Shown here: piece by piece, positions 25,901 through 40,900 of the stretch
Position numbering within the stretch: position 1 is the stretch's first letter
Layout of the letters: the number at the start of each line of letters is the position of its first letter
Source: Cordylochernes scorpioides
Taxonomy: Eukaryota > Arthropoda > Arachnida > Pseudoscorpiones > Chernetidae
Assembly (NCBI GenBank): GCA_030710605.1
Contig: CP092880.1
Location: 18,413,791-18,477,790, forward strand
Length of the DNA stretch: 64,000 bases
Direction: 5' to 3'
Translations under genes and position numbers: made by a program
Notes under the pieces: generated by a model
What the model was told of the DNA's origin: nothing
Database searches by the model: none
Seen by the model: only the letters and a program-made list of their open reading frames with translations

Positions 25901-28900
25901 GCCTTGATGTCCCACTGTAGTATGACTGACTGTGGTGTGGACAGAGCTGTGGGCTGGTGAAGAACCCGGCCTTGATGTCCCACTGTAGTATGACTGACTG
26001 TGGTGTGGGCAGAGCTGTGGGCTGGTGAAGAACCTGGCCTTGATGTCCCACTGTAGTATGACTGACTGTGGTGTGGACAGAGCTGTGGGCTGGTGAAGAA
26101 CCTGGCCTTGATGTCCCACTGTAGTATGACTGACTGTGGTGTGGACAGAGCTGTGGGCTGGTGAAGAACCCGGCCTTGATGTCCCACTGTAGTATGACTG
26201 ACTGTGGTGTGGACAGAGCTGTGGGCTGGTGAAGAACCTGGCCTTGATGTCCCACTGTAGTATGACTGACTGTGGTGTGGACAGAGCTGTGGGCTGGTGA
26301 AGAACCTGGCCTTGATGTCCCACTGTAGTATGACTGACTGTGGTGTGGACAGAGCTGTGGGCTGATGAAGAACCCGGCCTTGATGTCCCACTGTAGTATG
26401 ACTGACTGTGGTGTGGACAGAGCTGTGGGCTGGTGAAGAACCCTGCCTTGATGTCCCACTGTAGTATGACTGACTGTGGTGTGGACAGAGCTGTGGGCTG
26501 GTGAAGAACCCGGCCTTGATGTCCCACTGTAGTATGACTGACTGTGGTGTGGACAGAGCTGTGGGCTGGTGAAGAACCTGGCCTTGACTGTAGTATGACT
26601 GACTGTGGTGTGGACAGAGCTGTGGACTGGTAAAGAACCCGGCCTTGATATCCCACTGTAGTATGACTGACTGTGGTGTGGGCAGAGCTGTGGGCTGGTG
26701 AAGAACCCGGCCTTGATATCCCACTGTAGTATGACTGACTGTGGTGTGGGCAGAGCTGTGGACTGGTGAAGAACCCGGCCTTGATATCCCACTGTAGTAT
26801 GACTGACTGTGGTGTGGGCAGAGCTGTGGGCTGGTGAAGAACCCGGCCTTGATGTCCCACTGTAGTATGACTGACTGTGGTGTGGACAGAGTTGTGGGCT
26901 GGTGAAGAACCTGGCCTTGATGTCCCACTGTAGTATGACTGACTGTGGTGTGGACAGAGCTGTGGGCTGGTGAAGAACCTGGCCTTGATGTCCCACTGTA
27001 GTATGACTGACTGTGGTGTGGGCAGAGCTGTGGGCTGGTGAAGAACCCGGCCTTGATGTCCCACTGTAGTATGACTGACTGTGGTGTGGGCAGAGCTGTG
27101 GGCTGGTGAAGAACCTGGCCTTGATGTCCCACTGTAGTATGACTGACTGTGGTGTGGGCAGAGCTGTGGGCTGGTGAAGAACCTGGCCTTGATGTCCCAC
27201 TGTAGTATGACTGACTGTGGTGTGGGCAGAGCTGTGGGCTGGTGAAGAACCTGGCCTTGATGTCCCACTGTAGTATGACTGACTGTGGTGTGGGCAGAGC
27301 TGTGGGCTGGTGAAGAACCTGGCCTTGATGTCCCATATCACAGTGGACGTGGAGGAAGAGAAGTACATCCAGCTGGCTCTCAACCTTGGGGTCTGGGGTC
27401 TCGGCATGTTGTCTCCCCTCGACCTCTGGAAGCATCCGATGGTCTTTGTAAATGGTTGGTCCACCTAACTCTCATATACACTACCTATATTCTCTAATCT
27501 ACCCAGCATCTCCATACAAATTGTAACATAGAAAATTAGGGAAGACAAATTTCAGGATGACACGGCAAGTTATTTAAGGCTAAACACAAAATCAACATTC
27601 TTCTTCTTCTTTCTTATCACCACTCAATCACACTAAGGTATCAAGCATGTAAAGCTTGAGATTTTTGATGATGTCTGCCGGGGAAGAGTAGAGCTTATCA
27701 ATGGATGAGTCAATACAGTCAATAATGTGTTTTGGGGTTGCAGGCTGAGAATTGCACTTAGTACATAGTAGGAAAACCTTGCAACCATTCTGGAAAGTCA
27801 TTGTCCTTAGATGACCAGACTTAAGTCTGGAAATCAAAGACTGTTGTTCTCTTGGGAGGACAGAACCGGTGCTTGTCCCTCCTGCTCTGTACCAGTCATT
27901 GATAAGCTACAATATATGCAATGAGGGAAGAGTTTCCATAGCACAATATAAAGAATATAAAAAATTAATAATCTGTACATATAATAAATACTTTGCTGCA
28001 ATATAATTGCCTTTTAAACTATTATTTCTCATTATATGGCTAATACTTATAATTTTTTAAAAAAAGAATAGCATGTAATATGGAATGAGAAGCTATTGCA
28101 GCTTCTCTTGGATTCTATCCCAGGGCTCCAAGGATGTATACAGTCTGGGATCTTCTTCCGTAGAGGCTGCATGGTATTGCAATCTGAGCACTCAACTCAG
28201 TTGGAATATAGTGTTGTTGTTGTTTCTTATCCCCTTGTGTAAAGATTACACAAATTCCATAAGTTCATGCTCCTCGAGCTGTTTTTATGATAAGCAGCGA
28301 CCTCTCCCAAAGGTCCTGTTTAGTGCATAGGGATATAGTGATACAGTTAAACCTGTCTATAGCACCCCCTCTTGGGACTCAACAAAATAGGGTGCTATAG
28401 AAAAGGGGGTGCTATTGACAGGTCACTTTTAATGTAAATTGTATCATACTATGTATTTAAAATTGGGCGCTATAGAGAGGGAGGCGCTATTTAGAGGGGG
28501 CGCTATAGACAGGTTTAACTGTATATGAATATAGAATATCTAGTTTTAGAGTAACAATTATTCTATACACCTTAATGTGAGTTCTTGGTTACTGATGGTG
28601 TGTGTTGCCAGGCCAGGTAATCGGCATCCACAAAGATTACAAGTATCTCATTGACACCTTCCGCTACATACGACGCAAGGGAAGGCTCAGTCCATTTGCA
28701 TCAATCTACTATAACAGCCTGCACCGCTCTGTGTACATCGCGTGTGACGGAGGCAGGCTGTGTAGACCCTTGATCATTGTGGAGAAAGGTCGACCTCTTC
28801 TGACTCAGGAACACATCAGAAAGATCCAGCGCAAGTTCTATGATTTCTCCGACCTTGTCAGACTGGGCTATGTGGAATACCTGGACGTCAATGAACTGAA

Positions 28901-31900
28901 CGACTGTCTGGTGGCTCTGGAGGAGAAGGACCTCACGTAAGTAGGACCACGTTACCTCAGTGTCGGTGGAAGGATGGTCTAAGCCGTTGGTTTTCGACCG
29001 CTACGACCCGGGTACATTTCCCGCATTGGACACTTTTTCTGAATAATAATAATATTAAAAAATTATACAATGGCCCCTGATTCTTGCAAAAGTCCAATCC
29101 CACCAACGAGTTCAAGTAATCAAATGGGGCTCTGGCACATTTGTATGTCCAAAGTCGAACTGCTTTTCACATGTGTAGACATGTGGTGCACTTACAATAA
29201 AAGTAGTCACCTACCATGATTATCATGGCCTTTACCACGTGTACTCGGGATAAGCAAAAAAAAAAAGTTACCTTATGATCAATTAAACACATGGTAATAA
29301 CACAAAATCCAAATAAATAGTGTATGACGTTTCAGTGTTGTTACCATCTTCAGACAAAAGTTCTGAATGAGAAAATATACCACAGCATGTTTTATCTTGT
29401 TTACACACTTGATAACATTAACTATTTAAAATATGCTGTGGTATAATTTCTCATTCAGTACTTTTGTCTGAAGATGGTAACAACACTGAAACGTCACACA
29501 CTATTTATTTATATGGATTTGGTCTTATATTACCTTATTTTTATAATCTCTCTCTCTGTCCTACACTGAAGTTAGATCCTGTCACTGTACCAGTGTAAGG
29601 AACCATAGAGATAGTTTCCTCCATTCTTGGTACCAAATAGAAAACCCCTAAAAAACAGACCCTCCAACTAAACAGAAGAAAATCAACACAGTTGGTCAGA
29701 TGGAAATCTGGTCACCTGCGCCCTTTAGTCTATAAAGAGGGAGCCAAAAGCTTCCCCATGTGCACTAGGTGCGAAAACGAAGAGGCCACTCCCCAACATA
29801 TACTAAATTGTATTGGAAAGGACAAAGGATCCCTGTACAGAGAACCAAGAAGAGTTCTTGAACTTCTTTATGAGCATGACCTCCAAGATCTTGTCTAATT
29901 TAGACTAATAGAAGGATAAGTAAAAAAAACTGTACCAGTGTGATGGGATGTCCAGGATGAACACCACCCACATGGAGATTGACAAGTTCCCCCTGCTGGG
30001 AGTATGTGCCGGACTCATTCCTTACCCCCACCATAACCAGAGTCCACGTAACACCTACCAGTGTGCCATGGGGAAGCAAGCTATGGGTAACTGGTTTTTC
30101 AAATTGGCAGCATTTAAATCCATATTTGATGATTGTCCTTTTCTCAAGGTTCAATTTCTGTTTTCTCACCTCTTTGACTTCTTTTACCCCGAATCAGTCT
30201 TTATTTCAAAAAGGTTCACAGTTTGGATTACAGGTTAAATCCCCATAAACAATTGAGTGAATGATAAAATAGTACAAAAGAGTGAAACTGTACTGGAATC
30301 TGATTGATAAATTTTAAGAGAAAGGCATTCCCTGATGTTGACTTTTGAAAATGTACAAGTGGCTACACCCAGGTAAACTAGGTGAGAGGCAGAGCTTCTT
30401 ACCCTTAACATCAGTTGTAAAAAGCATTTGACATGGTCACACTATACATGGTGACAATAACCTCCCTAAGTACACTCATGGACGAAACTTAAGGAAGTTG
30501 TACCTTTTATCATGTATATCGGGATTAGGACAATAACTCTGAAAGATATTTGATTCACAGTGACCTTTATTGAAGATACACCAGATAACCAAGTGTGAAC
30601 AACCTCTGTCTCCTTCAAAACTTAAGGATGTTGTACCTTTTAACATGTATATTGGGATTCAGATAATAACTCAAAGATATTACAGTTACCTTTATTGAAG
30701 ACACACGGGATAAATAAGTGTGAACAAAATTGTCTCTGTCTCCTTCAAAACTTAATGAAGTTGTACCTTTTACCATGTATATCAGGATTCAGACAATAAC
30801 TCTGAATGATATTTGATTCACAGTGACTTTTATTGGAAACACACGAGATAACCAAGTGTGAACAAAATTGCCTCCGTCTCCTTCAAAACTTAAGGATGTT
30901 GTACCTTTTAACATGTATATTGGGATTCAGATAATAACTCAAAGATATTACAGTTACCTTTATTGAAGACACACAAGATGAATAAGTGTGAACAAAATTG
31001 CTTCTCTTTAAAAAAAAAAAAAGATGGCCAGCAATATCAAAGACTTTCCATTTTCTCAAGTTTTGTTGATGATTGTATTATTGAATCTGAAGATTTAGAA
31101 GTAAAACAAGAAGTGAGGAATACTACTCTCTCAGGGCAAGTTGTGTTAACCAGCCACTAGGTACAAGCTGGCTGACCTGTGCAGGTACCATTGGCCTCAA
31201 CCAGGAACAGAGGATTGACACCCTGAGGTACAACTTGGTGAACCCCGAGCGGCCCCTAGCCAGCACCAAGGTAAGAACACCACTTAGCCAGCCTGCACTC
31301 TGCCTGCCATCAATGCCATTGTATTGCAGACCATACAGATGTGCAACTTTGAGTCCCTACCTGCTGGCATCAATGCTACTATTGCCGTCATGAGCTACAG
31401 TGGCTTTGATATTGAAGATGCCATTGTCCTTAACAAAGCTGCTGTTGAGCGAGGTGAGTGAAACCACATGTTGTTTGTTGTTGTTTCTTATTCCCTTATG
31501 TAAAGATTACACAAATTCCATGAGTTCATGCTCCTCGAGCTGTTTTATGACAAGCAGCGGCATCTCCCAAAGGTTCTGTTTAGTGCATCTAATGCAAGCC
31601 AAAATGTGTTCTGGAGCTGCAGGTGCGAAGCTACATTTTGGGTAAGTGGGGTAGATTTTGTTATTATTTTCTATCTTCAATGGCTTGAGATGGCCTGTTC
31701 TAAATCTTGTTAGTGTTGTTTGATGCTGTCTATTTCTGAGGTTCAGAGCTCCTCCTGGGTCCACTTCACTGTACCAGCTGTGCTTAGGTGGGATCCTCCA
31801 GTTCTTGTTTATTTTTGTTTTTGCTACTGTCTCTATTTCTTTAAAAGTAAGTTTACTTTTCTGGGGCAAGGGTTCGCTTGTGCCTTTTTTTCGCTAATGC

Positions 31901-34900
31901 TTCATTGCCTTCAATGCCAATCTGGGATGCTACATGCTAATGCATGTGGGACCACATTCAAATAGAATATTCTCTTTGAGAATCTCTAATGAATTCTCCT
32001 TGATTTAAAAAATAATTTATCAGCGGGTTGAATATAGGAATAAATATTTGTAAAAACATTTGCTGGTTGAGAGTTTCTTGTTCTTCTTCTTTCTTTTCTC
32101 CACTCATATTTGGGTATCAAGTTGTAATCCTTGATGGTGTCTGTTTGACAACCATCATGACTGGGTGAAGTAGAATGCATCTGCCTTTGTCATTAAGACT
32201 GAGAACAGGCAGGCCGACTTAGCTCCAAAAGAAATGACCGCCTCTGACATGAGGAAAAGACGCCATGTGCTGCGGCTCCTAACATGGAGTACAAATGGTG
32301 CCCAACCTGTATTCCTGGATCAGGAGCCCTTACAGGGTACTATCAGCCGGGCCAGCTGAGCCCAGGCTTTTTACCGAACTTGTTACTGCTCCCCCTCCTC
32401 CTTTTTCATCTGGGCTTGGGACTGGCAAAGGCGGAGTTTCTTGTTGAAAGAATATAGTTATATATCACACAACTGATATTCATTGTTTTTCTGACAACCA
32501 CCTTCCTCCCTCAGAAAAATGTGATCATGATTTCTAGATTTTACAAATTAACTTAAGAGTCCCAATCCTTCACTACAGAGAAGCACCGAAGTAGTCAAAT
32601 ATTTTGAATTCTTATCTAGTAGAACTACCTCTCTGTGAAGGACACCTAATTGCAGAGCCAAAGTGTTTTTTAGGGAGTTTCTAATTAGTAAAAATGGTAA
32701 AATTGGCAATTGAAACTGTCCTTTGTTGAGAGGTTTCCTCTAGCGGGAGTATCCTCTCGTGGAGGTTTCACTGTATACTGAGAGAGTTTCTAAATTTCAT
32801 TGATTCATAAACTGCTAATGGCTGAAATTTCCTTTTTTATCTTCCTTCCCTAATGAAGTTAATAATAATACAGCAAATGAAAACAATACGACGCAAATAT
32901 TTGATTTTCACATCAATCAAAGTTCTACTGTTCTTACAGTGATGAAAAATATATTGGGAGGGCTAAGCTCATCAGTGGTGAAACCTCCCAGTGGTTTCGC
33001 CAATTTTTAATCTACCAGACCGCTTCTTTAGCACTCTATTACTGTATTGGATCTTTCTGCTTATATATGCTACAATGAAGGGTGGAATCTCAGAAATGGT
33101 ATTTAAGTAAACTATAGATATAAGCTTTTAGGGCAGTAGAATTACTTATAAATATTTGCATCCGAGCAATACTCTTTTGCAAAGTGTGAAGTGATTGATG
33201 AAGTGTGATTCAAAGTGTTAAGAAACATCCACGTCTTAATGTTTTCATTTGCTTTATTTAAGTGGCGTGTTATTGCTTTATAATAGATAAGGCACAATTT
33301 GGATTATAGATTATAAGCACAAGGTAATAAGACCAAATCCAAATATATAAATAGTGTATGACGTTTCGGTAACAGCGTTGTTACCATCTTCAGACAAAAG
33401 TACTGAATGAGAAAATTTTACCACAGCATGTTTTTAAATAGTTACTGTTATCAAGTGTGTAAACAAGATAACAGATAAGAAGAAGATATTTATCTGATAA
33501 ACACATGATGAATAATATTTGGTCTTATTACCTTGTGCTTGCTTTATAATAATAATGACATCTATAGAGAAATGGCCTCTGAGATTTACCAACTTTAATG
33601 ACTAAGCTTTTAAAGTAAGAACCTGCCACATACTAGAATAGACCACACTACAACTGTTATAACTATCTGATAAGAATAGTTATATAAGGGGGTCGGTGGA
33701 AGGATGGTCTAAACCATTGGTTTTCGACCACAACGACCTGGGTTCGATTCCCGCACTGGGCATTTTTTTCTGATTAAAAAAAAAATGCTCCAATGATCCC
33801 CGTTTCTTACAAAAGTCCAACCCCACAAGCGAGTGCATGTAACCAAACAGGGCTATGACACATTTGTAAGTGCAAAGTCAAACTGCTTTTCACATGTGTA
33901 GACATGTGGTGCACTTACAGTAAAAGCTGTTGCCTACATCTATCCACAATGATTATCATGGCCTGTACCATGTGTACTAGAGTTAAACAAAAAAAAAAAA
34001 CATACTTAGAATAAAATGCAGATTACCTTTGTGTGTGCAGGCTTTGCGCGGTGCGTGGTGTATCGCTGTGAGAAGGAAATCATCAACAAGTACGCCAACA
34101 ATGTGATGGATGAAGTGAAGAGGCCGGTGGATGACGGCACCAATACCTTCAACAAGACTTTTGGCCATCTTGATGGGAGCGGCATCATATCTCCCGGTAA
34201 GTCAGCCATTTTGTCCCCGTCATTTACACAAGATTGTGTGAGATATACACAATGAGAAACCTCTCATGCGTAACCGACCTCTTGGAAAAATGACCGCTCT
34301 TATAAAATCAGCAATGAACAGTCCTGAATCAACCTAACATCAAATATAGGTCCGGAGGTATTCCTGCATATTTGGGCAGTCTCTCATGTAAGTTGTAATG
34401 AAAGTCCTCAGGTAACCAAATTCAGATCCCATCTCATGGAATGAGGTGTAGGTGTGCAGCTTTCATTGATCATGGCACCATGATCCAGGCAAGCTTTGAT
34501 GAAAGTCTGACTTTGTCTGTAATTTGAGGCCATTCCTAACATGTAAGCAGAAGCCTTTGCTGCATACTCTAACATGAGTACAAATGCAGCTCTTCCGTAT
34601 CCCTGGAGAGAAACCCTTGCTGAGGTCCATCAACTGGGTCAGTCGAACTCAGGATTTTTAAAGAGATCTTTCTCCTCTTTTGTTGGTTCGCGACTGTTTA
34701 TTCGTCAAAGTTATTCTGCTTATTTCACAGCTAGTCTTCATATCGGAAGGTCGTTCCTCTATCTGCCACCTGGGTATGCGCCCTGTAACAGTAATCTCTT
34801 TTTTTTTTTTTTGCTTATCCCAAGTACACGTGGTACAGGCCATGATAATCATGGTGGGTAGAAGTAGGCAACTGCTTTTACTGTAAGTACACCACATGTC

Positions 34901-37900
34901 TACAGATGTGAAAAGCAGTTAGACTTTGCACTTACAAATGTGCCAGAGCCCCATTTGGTTACTTGCACTCGCTGGTGGGGTTGGATTTTTTCAAGAAACG
35001 GGGACCATTGTAGCATTTTTTTTTTTTTTTTTTAATAAGAAAAAAGTGTCCAATGTGGGAATCAAACCCGGGTCGTAACGGTCGAAAACCAATGGTTTAG
35101 ACCATCCTTCCACAAACCCCCTATTTGAGATCTTTTGTAGGATTGGGTCATGTTTGGGAGAATCATCCTCAAGGAATGTGAAAGAACAAGATCTTCATAT
35201 TGATAACTAGCATTCCCAATAAAAGGAGCATGTTTCATGGTGTTGTGCAGGACAGAAGGTGAGTGAGCGGCAGATCATGGTGAACAAGTACATCCCGGTG
35301 GAGACCCGAGTGGAAGGAGGGGTCACAGGCATTGGTCTGCTTAACACCCAGTACACCTATGAACATCGACCTCTAGTGTGAGTCTCTTCTTAGTTGGCCA
35401 TGTTTGCATAATTGTTAAAATATGTAAATAATGATTTGTATTAAAAGAAGATGCAAGAAAATAAGACCTAATCCAAATAATTTAATAGTATATTAATATA
35501 ATTGGATTAGGTTTTATTTTCTTGTATCTATAATCTAAATTATGCTTTATCATTGTACTAGTAGAAAAGCCCGTCCAAGGACGGGATCGGCTAGAGCAGG
35601 TGGATTGAGAGGTTTGAATCGGTTCAAGTTAGACTTTTCCTTTGGAACAGCATTTATGAAAAGTTTTACTGTATGTCGTTTGTTCCAATTCGAAATACTT
35701 TGCACTACATTTTGGGCAAACTTGATCAAGTTGGCCACAAAAGTGCAGGGGAATTTGATCTTCCTCGAAACATGTCCCTGTTGGCAAAGGTAGATTATCT
35801 CCCTGTCGAATTCTTTGCATCCTCATCCTACTGTTTTCCCTTTGAAGGGCTCTTTGATTTTCGCTCATATTCATTCGGTATTGCCGTTGTTGTTCATTAT
35901 GCCGTTCTCTTACGGGTGAATTTAAACGTCTTTGTCGCTGCTGTTCAATACGACGTTGCTTTGCTTCGATGGCCTCAACAATAGAAAGGGCTCTTTTAGG
36001 ATACATTGTTTATAAAAATAAAATAATCAAGCTAAATTAAAAAATAAAATTATTTAAAAAATATTATTCCTCAAATATTCACCGAATAAATTGCCGACGT
36101 CACGTCACACGCCACGTGACACAGAATGGACCAATCCTATTCGGCTTCTACGAACAGACGCATTATTATCCCGTGCTCAGTCCCATCTCATCACGTAGTC
36201 AGTCCCATTTCATCCCGTGCTCAGTCCCATCTCATCCCATGCTCAGTCCCATCTCATCCCGTGGTCATTCCCATCTCATCCCGCTGTCAGTCCCATCTCA
36301 TCCCGTGCTCAGTCCCATCTCATCCCGTGGTCAGTCCCATCTCATCCCGTGTTCAGTCCCATCTCATCCCGTGATCATTCCCATCTCATCCCGTGATCAT
36401 TCCCATCTCATCCCGTGCTCAGTCCCATCTCATCCCGTGGTCAGTCCCATCTCATCCCGTGCTCAGTCCCATCTCATCCCGTGGTCAGTTTCATCTCATC
36501 CCGTGGTCAGTTTCATCTCATCCCGCTGTCAGTCCCATCTCATCCCGTGGTCAGTCCCATCTCATCACGCGGTCAGTCCCATCTCATCCCGTGGGCAGTC
36601 CCATCTCATCCCGTGCTCAGTCCTATCTCATCCCGTGCTCAGTCCCATCTCATCCCGTGCTCAGTCCCATCTCATCCCGTGCTCAGTCCCATCTCATCCC
36701 GTGATCATTCCCATCTCATCCCGTGATCATTCCCATCTCATCCCGTGCTCAGTCCCATCTCATCCCGTGCTCAGTCTCATCCCATCCCGTGCTCAGTCCC
36801 ATCTCATCCCGTGCTCAGTCCCAACTCATCCCGTGGTCAGTCCCATCTCATCCCGTGTTCAGTCCCATCTCATCCCGTGATCATTCCCATCTCATCCCGT
36901 GCTCAGTCCCATCTCATCCCGTGGTCAGTTTCATCTCATCCCGTGCTCAGTCCCATCTCATCCCGTGGTCAGTTTCATCTCATCCCGTGGTCAGTTTCAT
37001 CTCATCCCGCTGTCAGTCCCATCTCATCCCGTGGTCAGTCCCATCTCATCCCGCTGTCAGTCCCATCTCATCCCGTGGGCAGTCCCATCTCATCCCGTGC
37101 TCAGTCCCATCTCATTCCGTGCTCAGTCCCATCTCATCCCGTGCTCAGTCCCATCTCATCCCGTGATCATTCCCATCTCATCCCGTGATCATTCCCATCT
37201 CATCCCGTGCTCAGTCCCATCTCATCCCGTGCTCAGTCCCATCCCATCCCGTGCCTAGTCCCATCTCATCCCGTGCTCAGTCCCATCTCATCCCGTGGTC
37301 AGTCCCATCTCATCCCGCTGTCAGTCCCATCTCATCCCGTGCTCAGTCCCATCTCATCCCGTGCTCAGTCCCATCTCATCCCGTGTTCAGTCCCATCTCA
37401 TCCCGTGATCATTCCCATCTCATCCCGTGATCATTCCCATCTCATCCCGTGCTCAGTCCCATCTCATCCCGTGCTCAGTCCCATCTCATCCCGTGATCAT
37501 TCCCATCTCATCCCATGATCATTCCCATCTCATCCCGTGCTCAGTCCCATCTCATCCCGTGGTCAGTTTCATCTCATCCCGTGCTCAGTCCCATCTCATC
37601 CCGTGGTCAGTTTCATCTCATCCCGTGGTCAGTTTCATCTCATCCCGTGGTCAGTCCCATCTCATCCCTTGCTCAGTCCCATCTCATCCCGTGCACAGTC
37701 CCATCTCATCCCGTGGTCAGTCCCATCTCATCCCGCTGTCAGTCCCATCTCATCCCGTGCTCAGTCCCATCTCATCCCGCTGTCAGTCCCATCTCATCCC
37801 GTGCTCAGTCCCATCTCATCCCGTGCTCAGTACCATCTCATCCCGTGTTCAGTCCCATCTCATCCCGTGATCATTCCCATCTCATCCCGTGATCATTCCC

Positions 37901-40900
37901 ATCTCATCCCGTGCTCAGTCCCATCTCATCCCGTGGTCAGTTTCATCTCATCCCGTGCTCAGTCCCATCTCATCCCGTGGTCAGTTTCATCTCATCCCGT
38001 GGTCAGTTTCATCTCATCCCGTGGTCAGTCCCATCTCATCCCTTGCTCAGTCCCATCTCATCCCGTGCTCAGTCCCATCTCATCCCGTGGTCAGTCCCAT
38101 CTCATCCCGCTGTCAGTCCCATCTCATCCCGTGCTCAGTCCCATCTCATCCCGCTGTCAGTCCCATCTCATCCCGTGCTCAGTCCCATCTCATCCCGTGC
38201 TCAGTCCCATCTCATCCCGTGTTCAGTCCCATCTCATCCTGTGATCATTCCCATCTCATCCCGTGCTCAGTCCCATCTCATCCCGTGCTCAGTCCCATCC
38301 CATCCCGTGCTCAGCCCCATCCCATCCTGAGCTCAGTCCCATCTCATCCCGCTTTCAGTCCCATCTCATCCCGTGCTCAGTCCCATCTCATCCCGTGCTC
38401 AGTCCCATCTCAACCCGTGCTCAGTCCCATCTCATCCCGTGCTCAGTCCCATCTCATCCCGTGCTCAGTCCCATCTCATCCCGTGTTCAGTCCCATCTCA
38501 TCCCGTGATCATTCCCATCTCATCCCGTGCTCAGTCCCATCTCATCCCGTGGTCAGTCCCATCTCATCCCGTGCTCAGTCCCATCCCATCCCGTGCTCAG
38601 CCCCAACTCATCCCGTGCTCAGTCCCATCTCATCCCGCTGTCAGTCCCATCTCATCCCGTGCTCAGTCCCATCTCATCCCGTGCTCAGTCCCATCTCATC
38701 CCGTGCTCAGTCCCATCTCATCCCTTGCTCAGTCCCATCTCATCCCGTGCTCAGTCCCATCTCATCTCGTGGTCAGTCCCATCTCATCCCGTGTTCAGTC
38801 CCATCTCATCCCGTGATCATTCCCATCTCATCCCGTGATCATTCCCATCTCATCCCGTGATCATTCCCATCTCATCCCGTGCTTAGTCCCATCTCATCCC
38901 GTGCTCAGTCCCATCTCATCCCGTGCTCAGTCAGTATCTCATCCCGCTGTCAGTCCCATCTCAACCCGTGCTCAGTCCCATCTCATCCCGTGCTCAGTCC
39001 CATCTCATCCCGTGCTCAGTCCCATCTCATCCCGTGTTCAGTCCCATCTCATCCCGTGATCATTCCCATCTCATCCCGTGCTCAGTCCCATCTCATCCCG
39101 TGGTCAGTCCCATCTCATCCCGTGCTCAGTCCCATCCCATCCCGTGCTCAGCCCCATCTCATCCCGTGCTCAGTCCCATCTCATCCCGCTGTCAGTCCCA
39201 TCTCATCCCGTGCTCAGTCCCATCTCATCCCGTGCTCAGTCCCATCTCATCCCGTGCTCAGTCCCATCTCATCCCTTGCTCAGTCCCATCTCATCCCGTG
39301 CTCAGTCCCATTTCATCCCGTGGTCAGTCCCATCTCATCCCGTGTTCAGTCCCATCTCATCCCGTGATCATTCCCATCTCATCCCGTGATCGTTCCCATC
39401 TCATCCCGTGATCATTCCCATCTCATCCCGTGCTTAGTCCCATCTCATCCCGTGCTCAGTCCCATCTCATCCCGTGCTCAGTCCCATCTCATCCCGTGCT
39501 CAGTCAGTATCTCATCCCGCTGTCAGTCCCATCTCAACCCGTGCTCAGTCCCATCTCATCCCTTGCTCAGTCCCATCTCATCCCGTGCTCAGTCCCATCT
39601 CATCCCGTGCTCAGTCCCATCTCATCCCGCTGTCAGTCCCATCTCATCCCGTGCTCAGTCCCATCTCATCCCGTGTACAGTCCCATCTCATCCCGTGATC
39701 ATTCCCATCTCATCCCGTGATCATTCCCATCTCATCCCGTGCTCAGTCCCATCTCATCCCGTGCTCAGTCCCATCTCATCCCGTGCTCAGTCCCATCCCA
39801 TCCCGTGCTCAGTCCCATCTCATCCCGTGCTCAGTCCCATCTCATCCCGTGCTCAGTCCCATCTCATCCCGTGCTCAGTCCCATCTCATCCCGTGGTCAG
39901 TCCCATCTCATCCCGTGATCATTCCCATCTCATCCCGTGATCATTCCCATCTCATCCCGTGCTCAGTCCCATCTCATCCCGTGGTCAGTTTCATCTCATT
40001 CCGCTGTCAGTCCCATCTCATCCCGTGCTCAGTCCCATCTCATCCCGTGTTCAGTCCCATCTCATCCCGTGATCATTCCCATCTCATCCCGTGATCATTC
40101 CCATCTCATCCCGTGCTCAGTTCCATCTCATCCCGTGCTCAGTCCCATCTCATCCCGTGGTCAGTTTCATCTCATCCCGTGCTCAGTCCCATCTCATCCC
40201 GTGCTCAGTCCCATCTCATCCCGTGCTCAGTCCCATCTCATCCCGTGCTCAGTCCCATCTCATCCCGTGTTCAGTCCCATCTCATCCCGTGCTCAGTCCC
40301 ATCTCATCCCGTGCTCAGTCCCATCCCATCCCGTGTTCAGTCCCATCTCATCCCGTGCTCAGTCCCATCTCATCCCGTGCTCAGTCCCATCTCATCCCGT
40401 GCTCAGTCCCATCTCATCCCGTGTTCAGTCCCATCTCATCCCGTGCTCATTCCCATCTCATCCCGTGCTCAGTCCCATCTCATCCCGTGCTCAGTCCCAT
40501 CTCATCCCGTGCTCAGTCCCATCTCATCCCGTGTTCAGTCCCATCTCATCCCGTGATCATTCCCATCTCATCCCGTGATCATTCCCATCTCATCCCGTGC
40601 TCAGTCCCATCTCATCCCGTGCTCAGTCCCATCTCATCCCGTGCTCAGTCCCATCTCAACCCGTGATCAGTCCCATCTCATCCCGTGGTCAGTACCATTT
40701 CAGCCGGCCACGTCACTTAAGTGGGGGGGGGGGCGGCCAAGCCAATCAGGTTTGAACACGTCACACAGAATGGACCAATCCTATTCGGCTTCAACGAACA
40801 GACGCTTTATTATATGTGATAAAGGTATTTTCATTAATTTGTTATAGTGATACTCCTGTTGAAGGACTGACAAGTCTGAAAGCTTGAAAATAAAAGATTT

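Larger units (their letters stand above)
35558..40850 (-). mobile_element. Helitron carrying a 22-bp minisatellite
   Basis: Read on the minus strand it begins TCACTATAAC after an A (40850) and ends in a 7-bp hairpin CCCGTCC-TT-GGACGGG, then TTTTCTACTAG before a T. TC...CTAG ends, subterminal hairpin and A|T insertion are Helitron hallmarks. It encodes a fragment of the Helitron helicase N-terminus. The minisatellite (36165-40700) lies between the 5' end and the coding fragment. It lies between exons 14 and 15. Confidence 0.7.

Noticed and set aside
23413-27464. Three minus-strand open frames of over 1,260 codons ([18 protein letters not shown] repeats)
   Set aside because: They are overlapping translations of the same 68-bp minisatellite in all three frames. 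The unit simply has no stops on that strand and 68 is not a multiple of three. The sense information is the + strand exon 8 start.
36165-40700. CRISPR-like look of regular short repeats
   Set aside because: Units follow each other without spacers and the context is a eukaryotic Helitron and intron.
36116-40847. Many + strand open frames rich in [18 protein letters not shown]
   Set aside because: All three frames of a 22-bp stop-free repeat. There is no start context, splice signal or protein family.
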